A stretch of DNA of 15,287 nucleotides from Sphingomonadaceae bacterium (GCA_947451875.1 CANGBE010000011.1:1-15287); one strand, 5' to 3'; shown: positions 7,221-15,158, numbered from the stretch's first letter. The notes: generated by a model from the sequence alone, not told the origin. Numbers and translations are program-made.

Positions 7221-8045
7221 TCAGCCCGGCTTCCAGCCCACTTCGGCCACTTTGGCGGTTTTGGGAACATCAAGCACCGCCTCGTTGATCGTCTCGCTTT
7301 CGCCCGGATTCAGCTGGCGCACCGGCGCAGTTACCTCAAGCGAATAGACGATCCGTTCACGGTCATCGCGCAGGACAACAAGGATCGGTGGCACGGTGCG
7401 GCGCTGTTTGCCGACATTAGTCACCTTGCCACTCACGCCGAAAAACTCGGTCCCATTGGGCAGGGTCCGGCGATCGAGCCGGTTGGGCGGGAAATCGAGC
7501 TGCAGATCTGCCTGACCTTCGGCAAAGGTCTGGCTGGAGAACGGCATCCAGTCAGGCAGGCCGAACTTGTAGACGGCGGCGGCTGCAGCCATGACCAGCG
7601 CGGCGAAGACCACCGCGGCATAGGTGGAAATCTTCACCCAGTTGCGGCGCGGCCGGAAGGGTGGCTCGTGTTCAAAACTTGAACGCGAATAGTCGTAAGT
7701 ATTTTCCGTGTCGTCATAGCGCGCCGCAACTTCTCGCGGAGGCGATGCTTCAACCAGCGGTGGCGGCGTTTCTGGCTCGACAAAAGCCTCGTCCTGAGGC
7801 GCTTCTTCCTGCTGGGTTGTGGAGGGCGTGCTCGATTCTTGCGCGGGATCGGAAGCGGGATCGGAAACGGGGGGCGGCGCGGGCGGCGGCGCAACAGGCG
7901 CTACAGCCATTGGCGCTGCCATCTCTGGCCCTTCCTGAAACCAGCTGTGGCGGCACTTGGCGCAGCGCACCGTCCGGCCATCAACGCCAACGGCGCTGTC
8001 TGGCACGACATAGCGGGTCTTGCAGGCCGGGCAGCTGATAATCAT
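7221..8045 (-). CDS. MJ0042-type zinc-ribbon membrane protein
   Basis: This 274-aa protein begins with a small zinc ribbon: CPAC (5-8) and CAKC (28-31) with the RYVVPDSAVG and GRTVRCAKC context of the MJ0042/zinc-ribbon_5 family. A long Pro/Ala/Glu-rich linker (about 41-130) follows, then one transmembrane helix (about 139-160). The C-terminal domain (about 175-274, with VSGKVTNVGKQRRTVPPI) resembles DUF3426-type beta domains. The expected topology is a cytoplasmic zinc ribbon and a periplasmic C-terminus. Its function is unknown; the family is common in proteobacteria. It is divergent from ftsE, with 162 bp between the starts, an arrangement I recall from other sphingomonads. ATG 8045 is chosen because it opens directly on the zinc ribbon, though no strong ribosome site precedes it. 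The linker codes for a small duplicated unit (SDPASDPA). Confidence 0.85.
   Translation of the reverse strand: MIISCPACKTRYVVPDSAVGVDGRTVRCAKCRHSWFQEGPEMAAPMAVAPVAPPPAPPPVSDPASDPAQESSTPSTTQQEEAPQDEAFVEPETPPPLVEASPPREVAARYDDTENTYDYSRSSFEHEPPFRPRRNWVKISTYAAVVFAALVMAAAAAVYKFGLPDWMPFSSQTFAEGQADLQLDFPPNRLDRRTLPNGTEFFGVSGKVTNVGKQRRTVPPILVVLRDDRERIVYSLEVTAPVRQLNPGESETINEAVLDVPKTAKVAEVGWKPG
7843..7866. repeat. 12-bp perfect tandem duplication within the zinc-ribbon protein linker
   Basis: GCGGGATCGGAA occurs twice in a row and codes in frame for the repeated Ser-Asp-Pro-Ala of the low-complexity linker. It is probably slippage in a region with little constraint. Confidence 0.7.
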
Positions 8046-8207
8046 GGAAACGCGTAAAGCATGGTGCGGCCCTGCGATTCAAGGGGCCGAGCGGTGTTTC
8101 CCGGGTGATGAGAGCACCTGTGCCCCTTTTTTCCACATTGGATCGCCGCTATAGGCCGTCGCGACACGTTTGGAACCTCATGCCGCAGTGATCGGGACAG
8201 TGCTGAA
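8046..8207. promoter_or_regulatory. Divergent promoter region between the zinc-ribbon gene and ftsE
   Basis: This 162-bp gap must hold the start signals for both the zinc-ribbon gene (minus) and the ftsE chain (plus). A TATAGG at 8150-8155 is a possible -10 for ftsE, 52 nt before its ATG, but no good -35 stands at 16-18 bp, only a T6 run (8127-8132). The exact promoters are not resolved. Confidence 0.35.
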
Positions 8208-8936
8208 ATGAATACGCCCGGCAGCGGCGAGATTGTCCAGTTTGACAACGTCGGGCTACGCTATGGCACCGAGCGTGAGGTGCTGAGCGACGTTTCCTTC
8301 ACGCTCTATCCCGGCAGTTTCTATTTCCTGACCGGCGCTTCAGGCGCTGGAAAGACCTCGCTGCTTAAGCTGCTCTACCTCTCGCAGCGGCCATCGCGGG
8401 GCGGCATCCGCATCTTCGGTACCGATGCCATCACCATGCCGCGTGAAAAACTGCCGGCGCTGCGGCGGCGGCTGGGGGTGGTGTTTCAGGAGTTCCGGCT
8501 GGTCTCGCACCTTTCAGCCTTCGACAATGTCGCCCTGCCGCTGCGGGTTGCCGGCTTTGCCGAGAGCGAGATCGCCAAGCCAGTGGCCGACATGCTCGAA
8601 TGGGTTGGCCTTGCAGACCGCATGTCCGCTCGCCCAGCAACGCTTTCAGGCGGAGAGCAGCAGCGCGTCGCCATTGCCCGCGCGGTGATCGGGCGGCCGC
8701 AGCTGCTGGTTGCCGACGAACCGACCGGTAACGTCGATCCCGATATGGCGGTGAAGCTGCTGCGCCTGTTCGAAGCACTGAACCGGCTCGGCACGACGGT
8801 GGTGGTGGCAACCCACGATGTCCACCTGCTGAAGAAAGTGCCCGACAGCCTGATCATGCGGCTCGACAAGGGTCGGCTTTCCGATCCCACCGGCGCGCTG
8901 AAATATCCGCCGCGCCGTTCGGGCAGCCCGACATGA
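8208..8936 (+). CDS. ftsE: Cell-division ABC transporter ATP-binding protein FtsE
   Basis: This 242-aa ATPase carries every ABC motif: Walker A GASGAGKTS (43-51), Q-loop Gln94 in VVFQEFRL, signature LSGGEQ (146-151), Walker B LLVADEP with Glu171, and the H-loop His203 in ATHD. VVFQEFRLVSHLSAFDNVALPL and DEPTGNVDP are close to the FtsE form rather than to a general LolD-type transporter. FtsE works with the membrane protein FtsX at the division site. There ATP hydrolysis drives activation of periplasmic wall hydrolases rather than transport. It is the first gene of an overlapping chain; its stop overlaps the ftsX start by 4 nt (ATGA). The start has only a weak ribosome site. About 20 extra C-terminal residues, rich in Pro, Arg and Ser, follow the ATPase fold. 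Confidence 0.95.
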   Translation: MNTPGSGEIVQFDNVGLRYGTEREVLSDVSFTLYPGSFYFLTGASGAGKTSLLKLLYLSQRPSRGGIRIFGTDAITMPREKLPALRRRLGVVFQEFRLVSHLSAFDNVALPLRVAGFAESEIAKPVADMLEWVGLADRMSARPATLSGGEQQRVAIARAVIGRPQLLVADEPTGNVDPDMAVKLLRLFEALNRLGTTVVVATHDVHLLKKVPDSLIMRLDKGRLSDPTGALKYPPRRSGSPT

Positions 8937-9856
8937 AACGACCGCTCAAGCTGTTCCCGATCGGCGGTCGATCGATGAGCGGTGCCGCGCAGGCAGAGCT
9001 GCTGCCGCAGGCGCGCATGGCGGGGCCGATCCCTTGGGTGATCGCGATCATGGTCATGCTGATGGTCATCGCGGTGGCCGGTGGCCTTGCGCTGCGCAAT
9101 GTGGCGCGCACGGCTGCGAACGAGCTTTCGGGCGGAATTACAGTGCAACTCGTCGAAGCCCGCCCTGAAGTGCGCAATGCGCAGGCGAGGCAGGCTTCGC
9201 AGATCCTCAGCGCCCTCCCCGGCGTCAGTCAGGTTGTGCAGGTTCCGCAGGCAGAGGTTGATGCGCTGGTCGAGCCTTGGCTCGGCGGCGATATTGACGA
9301 GGCCGATGTTCCGGTACCCGCCATGGTCGATGCCCGGCTCGATGGTAAAATCACGCCCGAGCGCCTGATGGTCATCCGCAATGCCCTGCGCAACCAGATC
9401 CCCTCAGCCCGAGTCGATGCCCAGTCGAGCTGGCTGACCCCGGTGTTCGGTGCGATAGCCTCACTACAGTGGCTAGCTTTGGCGTTGGTGCTACTGCTAG
9501 GACTGGCGACAGTGGCGGCCGTGCTGCTCGCTACTCGCACAGCGCTGGGATCGAACCGGGAGACAATCGAGATCGTCCACCTGCTTGGCGGCACTGACCA
9601 GCAGATCGCCCGGATTTTCCAACGATCAACTGCACTTGCCGCAGCAGAAGGCGGCGTTGCCGGCTTAGCGGCGGCCATCACCGTGGTTGTGCTGATCGGC
9701 AGACGCTTTGCCGGGCTTGGCTCTGGCATGGCGACAGGCGGGGCACTCAGCTGGATCGACTGGCTGATAGTCGCCGCAGTGCCGCTGCTCGGCATCGCGC
9801 TCGCCACAGCCACAGCCCGCTGGACCGTGCTGCGCGCGCTGGAGCGGATGCTGTGA
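8933..9856 (+). CDS. ftsX: Cell-division protein FtsX, membrane partner of FtsE
   Basis: This 307-aa protein has the FtsX layout: a cytoplasmic N-terminus, TM1 (about 34-53), a periplasmic domain (about 60-175) that in other species contacts a wall-hydrolase activator such as EnvC, then TM2 (179-201), TM3 (236-256) and TM4 (276-294). The cytoplasmic loop after TM2 has the family-typical TIEIVHLLGGTDQQIARIFQR (211-231), where FtsE is expected to couple. No hydrolase or EnvC-like partner is encoded in this window. It overlaps ftsE by 4 nt upstream and the DUF218 gene by 4 nt downstream (GTGA), which implies translational coupling. Sequence identity between FtsX proteins is low, so the call rests on topology, the loop motif and the adjacent ftsE. 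Confidence 0.93.
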   Translation: MKRPLKLFPIGGRSMSGAAQAELLPQARMAGPIPWVIAIMVMLMVIAVAGGLALRNVARTAANELSGGITVQLVEARPEVRNAQARQASQILSALPGVSQVVQVPQAEVDALVEPWLGGDIDEADVPVPAMVDARLDGKITPERLMVIRNALRNQIPSARVDAQSSWLTPVFGAIASLQWLALALVLLLGLATVAAVLLATRTALGSNRETIEIVHLLGGTDQQIARIFQRSTALAAAEGGVAGLAAAITVVVLIGRRFAGLGSGMATGGALSWIDWLIVAAVPLLGIALATATARWTVLRALERML

Positions 9857-10389
9857 ATCGGATGGTGCGCTTGGGTGCGCTGGCCATGCTGGCCTATCTA
9901 TTCGGCTTCCTCTGGTTCGTCTTCTTCATGCCGAGCCCTGCCTCCGATGAACGGCGAACCGACGCAGTGGTGGTGCTGACCGGCGGGGAAAACCGCATCG
10001 CCCGCGCAATCGACATCTTGGAGGCGGGCGTATCGCCAAGGCTGTTCGTTGCTGGGGTCGACAAGAAAGTCCGCCCCAGTGAATTCGCCGCAGAATATCA
10101 TGTCTCCAGCGGCCTGATGTCCTGCTGCGTGACGCTGGACTTCAAATCGACCGACACGATCAGCAATGCCAGCGAAGCTGCGTTCTGGCTGGCAGCCAAG
10201 CGGGTGCGGACAGTGCGGCTGGTCACTAGCGATTGGCACATGCGCCGCGCCGCGCTGGAACTGGCCAGGCTTGCCCCATCCAATCTGGCGATCATCACCG
10301 ATGCTGTGCCTTCGCGCCCTAGTTTTGAAATCCTGGTCCTGGAATATAACAAGCTGTTAGCCCGCTCGCTTGGGCTGGGCGGCAGCTGA
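9853..10389 (+). CDS. YdcF-family (DUF218) membrane-anchored protein
   Basis: This 178-aa protein has an N-terminal transmembrane anchor (about 7-26) and a DUF218 domain: DAVVVLTGGENRIARAIDIL (about 37-56), a central TDTISNASEAAFWL and VTSDWHMRRAALEL, where the Ser-Asp-Trp-His segment is the hallmark. The family includes YdcF, ElyC/YcbC and SanA, which affect envelope integrity. Their biochemical activity is not settled, although YdcF binds S-adenosylmethionine. The start is GTG 9853, overlapping the ftsX stop, with an ATG at 9862 as alternative. It shares one base with the next start (TGATG). Its position between ftsX and plsC suggests an envelope role, which is an inference. Confidence 0.85.
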   Translation: MNRMVRLGALAMLAYLFGFLWFVFFMPSPASDERRTDAVVVLTGGENRIARAIDILEAGVSPRLFVAGVDKKVRPSEFAAEYHVSSGLMSCCVTLDFKSTDTISNASEAAFWLAAKRVRTVRLVTSDWHMRRAALELARLAPSNLAIITDAVPSRPSFEILVLEYNKLLARSLGLGGS

Positions 10390-11096
10390 TGCCAACGCGA
10401 TTGCCTGACGTGTTGCGCAGCTTGGTGTTTCATATCGCTTTCGTCGGCGGCACTGTCCTTCTCGCCCTATTTTCGCTGGCAACACCGCTGGTTGGCAATC
10501 GCTGGTCGGTCTATCTGGGGGACCGCTGGGCCCACTGGCACCGCTTCCTCGCCAGCCATGTCATCGGCATCACCGTCATAATCGAGGGCGAGATTCCCAC
10601 CGGTGCGGTGCTTGTGGCTGGCAAGCACGAATCGATGTTCGAGGCGATAGACCTGCCGGTTCTGCTCCACATGCCCGTGCCCTTTGCCAAGGCAGAATTG
10701 CTGCGCATTCCCCTGTGGGGCGCGGTCGGCCGCCGCTATGGACTGGTTGCGGTCGAGCGCGATCAAGGGGCCAAGGCCCTGCGGATCATGCGCACAGAGG
10801 CGCTGAAATTTTCCTCGGCCGGCAGGCCATTGGTGATCTTCCCCGAAGGAACCCGCGTGCCGCACGGTGAACAGCCCAAGCTGCAGGCTGGTTTTGCCGG
10901 GCTTTATAAGCTGCTCAATCTGCCCGTCGTGCCCTTCGCAGTAGATAGCGGCCCGCTGTTCCGAGGGCGGTGGAAGCGCGGCGGCACAATTACTTATCGA
11001 TTTGGCGAAACGATCCCGCCCGGTCTGCCTCGCGATGAGGCCGAACTAAGGGTTCATGCTGCGATCAATGCCTTGAACGGAACCAATGCAGCATGA
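10389..11096 (+). CDS. plsC: 1-acyl-sn-glycerol-3-phosphate acyltransferase (PlsC family)
   Basis: This 235-aa inner-membrane enzyme is expected to acylate lysophosphatidic acid to phosphatidic acid. It has an N-terminal hydrophobic segment (about 12-35) and the four acyltransferase blocks. Block I is GKHESMFE (78-85), block II YGLVAVERD (117-125), block III FPEGTR (151-156) and block IV LPVVPFAVDSG (178-188). Block I reads HX4E (His80, Glu85) instead of the textbook HX4D; Glu is a conservative change that I believe occurs in some alphaproteobacterial members. It starts inside the preceding stop (TGATG) and its own stop overlaps the NRAMP start (ATGA). A housekeeping role is likely, but the substrate preference cannot be read, and a lyso-ornithine-lipid acyltransferase is possible. 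Confidence 0.87.
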   Translation: MPTRLPDVLRSLVFHIAFVGGTVLLALFSLATPLVGNRWSVYLGDRWAHWHRFLASHVIGITVIIEGEIPTGAVLVAGKHESMFEAIDLPVLLHMPVPFAKAELLRIPLWGAVGRRYGLVAVERDQGAKALRIMRTEALKFSSAGRPLVIFPEGTRVPHGEQPKLQAGFAGLYKLLNLPVVPFAVDSGPLFRGRWKRGGTITYRFGETIPPGLPRDEAELRVHAAINALNGTNAA

Positions 11097-12358
11097 CTGA
11101 AAAAGCCGAAGTGACCGAAAAGCGCCCGCTCCTTTCAGTGCTTGGCCCCGGCCTAGTGACCGGAGCGGCAGACGATGATCCATCCGGCGTCGGCACCTAC
11201 AGCCAGGTCGGTGCGCAGTTCGGCTATGGCCTCGCCTGGACCATGCTGTTTGGCTACCCGCTGCTGGCCGCCATCCAGGAAGTCTGCGCCCGCATCGGCG
11301 CGGTAACCGGCAAGGGCATCGCCCAGAACCTGCGCCAGCACTATCCCCGCGCCTTGCTGCAAGTTGTTGTGCTGCTGCTGCTGATCGCCAACGTTATTAA
11401 CCTTGGCGCAGATCTTGGAGCGATGGCGGAATCGCTCGGCCTTCTGCTGCCCGGGCCGCAGATGGCCTATGTCGTGGGCTTCGGGGTGATATCGGTGCTG
11501 ATTGAAGTGCTGGTGCCCTACAAGAACTATGCCCGCGTGCTGAAATGGACGACGCTTTCGTTGTTTGCCTATGTCGGAGTGGTCTTCGTCAGCCACGTGC
11601 CTTTGGCCGAGGCGGCGCGCGGCGTGCTGATCCCCAGCTTCACCTTTGACAAGCCGCACGCCATGGCGCTGGTGGCAATTTTCGGGACGACAATCAGCCC
11701 CTACCTGTTTTTCTGGCAGGCCGGGCAAGAGGTGGAAGAGCAGCACCGTCGCCATGTAAAGCCGCTGATGGTCAGCCCGCGCGATGCCGGGCCGGAGTTA
11801 AAACGCATCCGCACCGATACGATGGTCGGCATGGCCTTCAGCCACATCACCGCGCTTTTCATCGTCGTGGCGACAGCGGCGACGCTGCATGCCAACGGGA
11901 TCACCCATATCGATACAGCCGGACAGGCAGCGCAAGCCCTGCGGCCGATCGCGGGGAACCTTGCCTTTGGCCTGTTCGCACTGGGCATCATTGGCACCGG
12001 ACTGCTCGCCGTGCCAATCCTCGCTGGTTCAGCCGCCTATGCTGTGAGCGAAACCTTCGGCTGGGCCGAAGGGCTTGAGCGCAAACCGCGCGAGGCCAAG
12101 GCGTTCTATGGCGTGATCGCCGTTGCGACGCTGGGCGGAATTGTCCTCAATCTCCTCGGCATCGATCCAATGAAGGCGCTTTACTGGGCCGCAGCCGTCA
12201 ACGGCCTGCTCGCCCCACCGTTGATGGTGGTGACCATGCTGATCGCCCGCAATCCCAAGGTGATGGGCGAGATGACGATATCGAACTGGCTGGCTTTTGG
12301 TGGCTGGGTTTCAACGGCGGTTATGGGTGTTGTGGCTGCGGTGTTTCTGCTCAGTTAA
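11093..12358 (+). CDS. NRAMP-family metal transporter, divergent (non-DPGN) type
   Basis: This 421-aa protein has about 11 membrane segments and the NRAMP fold. Its TM1 region reads GLVTGAADDDPSGVGTYSQ (20-38) where Mn/Fe transporters have DPGN, so the Asn ligand is replaced and Ser inserted (D29-P30-S31-G32). TM6 reads TTISPYLFFWQ (199-209), where canonical members carry the Met of the MPH motif. Canonical NRAMPs import Mn2+ or Fe2+ with protons. Loss of the soft Met ligand hints at another ion, for example Mg2+ as in NRAMP-related magnesium transporters, but the substrate cannot be assigned. It is the last gene of the ftsE chain, overlapping plsC by 4 nt, and its TAA shares the TTAA at 12355-12358 with the convergent gene. 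Confidence 0.88.
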   Translation: MTEKAEVTEKRPLLSVLGPGLVTGAADDDPSGVGTYSQVGAQFGYGLAWTMLFGYPLLAAIQEVCARIGAVTGKGIAQNLRQHYPRALLQVVVLLLLIANVINLGADLGAMAESLGLLLPGPQMAYVVGFGVISVLIEVLVPYKNYARVLKWTTLSLFAYVGVVFVSHVPLAEAARGVLIPSFTFDKPHAMALVAIFGTTISPYLFFWQAGQEVEEQHRRHVKPLMVSPRDAGPELKRIRTDTMVGMAFSHITALFIVVATAATLHANGITHIDTAGQAAQALRPIAGNLAFGLFALGIIGTGLLAVPILAGSAAYAVSETFGWAEGLERKPREAKAFYGVIAVATLGGIVLNLLGIDPMKALYWAAAVNGLLAPPLMVVTMLIARNPKVMGEMTISNWLAFGGWVSTAVMGVVAAVFLLS

Positions 12359-13131
12359 AGGGCAGTCACCGCCACCGAAAGCGCGACCAGTTCGGCAAAG
12401 CCATAGGCGGTCAGGAACGAGACATCGGCGGCATCACGGCCGACACCGATGATCGCAGTGGCTCCTGCATTGGCCATTCCAGTCGGGTCAACCAGATGCC
12501 ATTCGCCGCCAACAAAAACCTCAGCGACAGCGTGGAAGTCCTGCGGGGTCACGCCGAGCGCATAGACGCTGGCAAAGCGCGCCGGGATGCCGCAGGCGCG
12601 GACAAGTGCAATCAGCACATGAGCATAGTCCCGGCAGATCCCCTCGCGCCGCACGAAGCTATCCAGCGCGGTGGTTTCCGAGGTGCTGGAGCCGGGGACG
12701 TAGGCGAACTTCGCCTCGATCCAGTCGCGGATGGCCAAGACCAATTCACCGCCAGCTAGGCCGGGAAACTGCGCATCAACAAAATTGGTGAACTGGTCGC
12801 TCTGGCAATAGCGCGAGGGTAGCAGGTATTCGACGGCATCGCCGGGCAGCGCGTGCAGATCAACCGCAGGCAGATTCTCCAAATCGGCGGCGCTTCGGGT
12901 TACTTCAACAACTGCCTGATAATCGACAGTAAGACGCCCCAATACGCGCAGCCAAATCCGCTCACCAACTGTGCTGTGCCCGGCAACGCGAGCGATATGG
13001 GCGGTTTCTGACAGCGACAGGCGCGGCTGGCTGATCACCTGCCCGGGCAAGCTCGCCGCTTCCAGCTGGAGCAGCAGGTTGCTGGTTTCGGCCAGATCGT
13101 AATCGAGCGTGGCCTGGACAAACAGCTTCAT
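12355..13131 (-). CDS. Transglutaminase-like cysteine-protease-fold protein
   Basis: This 258-aa protein has the transglutaminase-core triad in order: Cys166 in REGICRDYAHVLIALVRACGIPARF, His200 in DFHAVAEVFV and Asp215 in WHLVDPTG. An N-terminal beta domain (about 1-105) like the transglut_N type precedes it. No signal peptide or membrane helix is seen, so it should be cytoplasmic. Bacterial members are usually amidases or peptidases rather than crosslinkers, and no substrate can be given. The ATG directly follows the tyrC stop with no gap (TGA-ATG), so it is read from the hisC-tyrC mRNA, probably by re-initiation. It converges on the NRAMP gene, with the stops overlapping by 4 nt. Confidence 0.88.
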   Translation of the reverse strand: MKLFVQATLDYDLAETSNLLLQLEAASLPGQVISQPRLSLSETAHIARVAGHSTVGERIWLRVLGRLTVDYQAVVEVTRSAADLENLPAVDLHALPGDAVEYLLPSRYCQSDQFTNFVDAQFPGLAGGELVLAIRDWIEAKFAYVPGSSTSETTALDSFVRREGICRDYAHVLIALVRACGIPARFASVYALGVTPQDFHAVAEVFVGGEWHLVDPTGMANAGATAIIGVGRDAADVSFLTAYGFAELVALSVAVTAL

Positions 13132-14061
13132 TCAGCTGCCAGCATGATCGCCCCCCAAGTGATCACTGCGCCCGAAGTCTGGCCGTGCATCGTCCTGGCC
13201 TTGTTCGATGATCGAGCGGCGCACGGCGCGGGTGCGGGTGAAGTGGTCGAACAACTGATCACCATCGCCCACACGGATCGCGCGTTGCAGCGCGGTGAGG
13301 TCTTCGGTGAAGCGCTGGAGCATCTCCAGTACGGCGTCCTTGTTGGTCAGGAACACATCGCGCCACATGGTGGGATCAGAGGCGGCGATGCGGGTGAAAT
13401 CGCGGAAGCCGCCTGCGGAATACTTGATGACTTCACTCTGCGTAACGTCTTCAAGATCGGAGGCCGTACCAACGATGGTATAGGCGATAAGGTGCGGCAG
13501 GTGGCTGGTAACCGCAAGCACCAGATCGTGGTGCGCCGGTGTCATCACCTCGACATTGGCCCCCAGCGCCTGCCAAAAGCCGGAAAGCGCGGCGACCTTT
13601 GCCGGATCCGTGCCCTCAGGCGGAGTGATGATGCACCAGCGGTTGCGGAACAGGCTGGCAAAGCCCGCATCCGGCCCAGAGTTTTCAGTGCCTGCAACCG
13701 GGTGGGCAGGGATGATGACATTGTCCGGCAGAGCTTCGGCCAGCGCCTTCAGCACTGATTCCTTCGACGAGCCAACATCGCTGATGATCGCGCTTGCCGG
13801 CACCGAACCGGCAATTTCAGTCGCAGCCGCGCCCATTGCCCCAGGGGGAACGCAGAAGATCACCAGATCCGCGGACAGTGCCGCTTCGCCTGCGCTGCTG
13901 CAAACAGTTTGCACCAGCTTGCGTTTGGCCGCGCGAGTTCGTGTGGTGGGGTCGGCATCGTAGCCTGTCGTCACAGCGTCAGGCAGGTGCTCACGCACCG
14001 CAAGCCCTACCGACCCGCCGAGCAGGCCCAGACCGATGATGGCAATGCGATTGAAGGTCAC
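13132..14061 (-). CDS. tyrC: Prephenate/arogenate (cyclohexadienyl) dehydrogenase
   Basis: This 309-aa TyrA-family enzyme oxidatively decarboxylates prephenate or arogenate on the way to tyrosine. The Rossmann loop is GLGLLGGS (10-17). The catalytic segment IPAHPVAGTENSGP (117-130) holds His120, TSHLPHLIAY (185-194) follows, and GGFRDFTRIAAS (218-229) holds the substrate-binding Arg. It has no fused chorismate mutase and no C-terminal ACT domain, so feedback control is not evident. The start is GTG 14061, whose GTGA overlaps the hisC stop by 4 nt. In Zymomonas mobilis tyrC is likewise linked to a histidinol-phosphate/aromatic aminotransferase, which supports the name tyrC; tyrA would also be acceptable. 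Whether it prefers prephenate or arogenate, and NAD or NADP, cannot be told. Confidence 0.92.
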   Translation of the reverse strand: MTFNRIAIIGLGLLGGSVGLAVREHLPDAVTTGYDADPTTRTRAAKRKLVQTVCSSAGEAALSADLVIFCVPPGAMGAAATEIAGSVPASAIISDVGSSKESVLKALAEALPDNVIIPAHPVAGTENSGPDAGFASLFRNRWCIITPPEGTDPAKVAALSGFWQALGANVEVMTPAHHDLVLAVTSHLPHLIAYTIVGTASDLEDVTQSEVIKYSAGGFRDFTRIAASDPTMWRDVFLTNKDAVLEMLQRFTEDLTALQRAIRVGDGDQLFDHFTRTRAVRRSIIEQGQDDARPDFGRSDHLGGDHAGS

Positions 14062-15158
14062 TTCGCCACCTCAGCCATTTCGCGCAAGGCCGCAGCAATA
14101 TCATCCATCTGTTCGGCCGTGCCAATGGTGATGCGCAGGCCATGCGGCAGCGCCTGCCCCGGCAGCCAGCGGGTAATATAGCCGCGATCCATCAACCCGT
14201 TATAGGCCATCTCCGCCGTCAGTTTGCCCGCAAACAGGATCAGCACGAAGTTCGCTTCGCTCGGCAGCGGGCGCAGGCCGTGGTTACCCATGGCCTCCAG
14301 CGCGGCAACGAAACGCGCGCGCTCCCTTGCGTTGTGCAGCCTTGTCGCCTCGACAAAGGTGCGGTCATTCACCGCCGCCAGCGCCATCGCCTGCCCGCTG
14401 TTGGAGATGTTGAACGGCCCGCGGATCCGGTTGAGCGTATCGATGATGCCGCCAGCGCCTGTGCCCCAGCCGATCCGCTCTCCCGCCAAGCCATAGATCT
14501 TGGAGAAGGTGCGGGTGACAAGCACGTTGCCATGCGCCTTGGCCAGCGCCAGCGCGCCATCGTCATCTTCAGGCGCGAGGTATTCGGCATAGGCCTGATC
14601 GACCACCAGCAGCACGTCCGAAGGCAGGCCAGCGTGCAAACGCGCAATCTCGCCCTTGGGCAGGAACGATCCAGTCGGGTTGTTGGGATTAGCAACGAAG
14701 ACTACGCGGGTCTTGTCGCTGACCAACGCCAGCAGGGCATCGACGTCGCTGCCATAGTCGGCATCAGGCGCAACCACTGGCTGTGCACCGCAGCGGCGGG
14801 CGGCGATATCGTAAACCGAAAAACTGAAGCGCGGGAACAGCACCTCATCGCCCACCCCGGCATAGCCTTGGGCCGCCAAATTGAGCAGCTCGTCCGAGCC
14901 GGTGCCCATGACGATTCGTGCCGGATCAATGTCGTGCACTGCGCCGATGGCAGCGCGCAGATCCTTGCTATCAGGATCAGGATAGCGGCTCGGCTCGACG
15001 GCCGTGGCCTTTGCGGCCAATGCCAGTGCACTGGTTCCCAGCGGGTTTTCGTTGGCCGAAAGCTTGATCAGCTGGCGCCCGTCCGCACCGGCGCTTTTAC
15101 CGGGGACATAGGCATGGATCGCGGAGATCCAGCTCTTGGGGGTGGGGCCGTGGCTCAT
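14058..15158 (-). CDS. hisC: Histidinol-phosphate aminotransferase
   Basis: This 366-aa fold-type I PLP aminotransferase is of normal family length. Visible are LSANENPLG near the N-terminus (33-41), GTGSDELL (85-92), the cofactor-contacting ANPNNPTG (156-163), VDQAYAEY (186-193) and the Schiff-base Lys220 in TRTFSKIYGLAGERIGW. The family converts imidazole-acetol phosphate and glutamate to histidinol phosphate. Members of this clade often also transaminate aromatic keto acids, which fits its 4-nt overlap with tyrC downstream. ATG 15158 is chosen because the conserved N-terminus MSHGPTPKSWISAIHAYVPGK starts there; the ribosome site is weak (GCGAGCA). It is probably the first gene of the hisC-tyrC-transglutaminase unit. 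Confidence 0.94.
   Translation of the reverse strand: MSHGPTPKSWISAIHAYVPGKSAGADGRQLIKLSANENPLGTSALALAAKATAVEPSRYPDPDSKDLRAAIGAVHDIDPARIVMGTGSDELLNLAAQGYAGVGDEVLFPRFSFSVYDIAARRCGAQPVVAPDADYGSDVDALLALVSDKTRVVFVANPNNPTGSFLPKGEIARLHAGLPSDVLLVVDQAYAEYLAPEDDDGALALAKAHGNVLVTRTFSKIYGLAGERIGWGTGAGGIIDTLNRIRGPFNISNSGQAMALAAVNDRTFVEATRLHNARERARFVAALEAMGNHGLRPLPSEANFVLILFAGKLTAEMAYNGLMDRGYITRWLPGQALPHGLRITIGTAEQMDDIAAALREMAEVAK

Noticed and set aside
8121..8135. C4T6CC run (8123-8134) before ftsE as a terminator tail
   Set aside because: No stable GC stem directly precedes the T run, and it lies between divergent starts, where a terminator is not expected.
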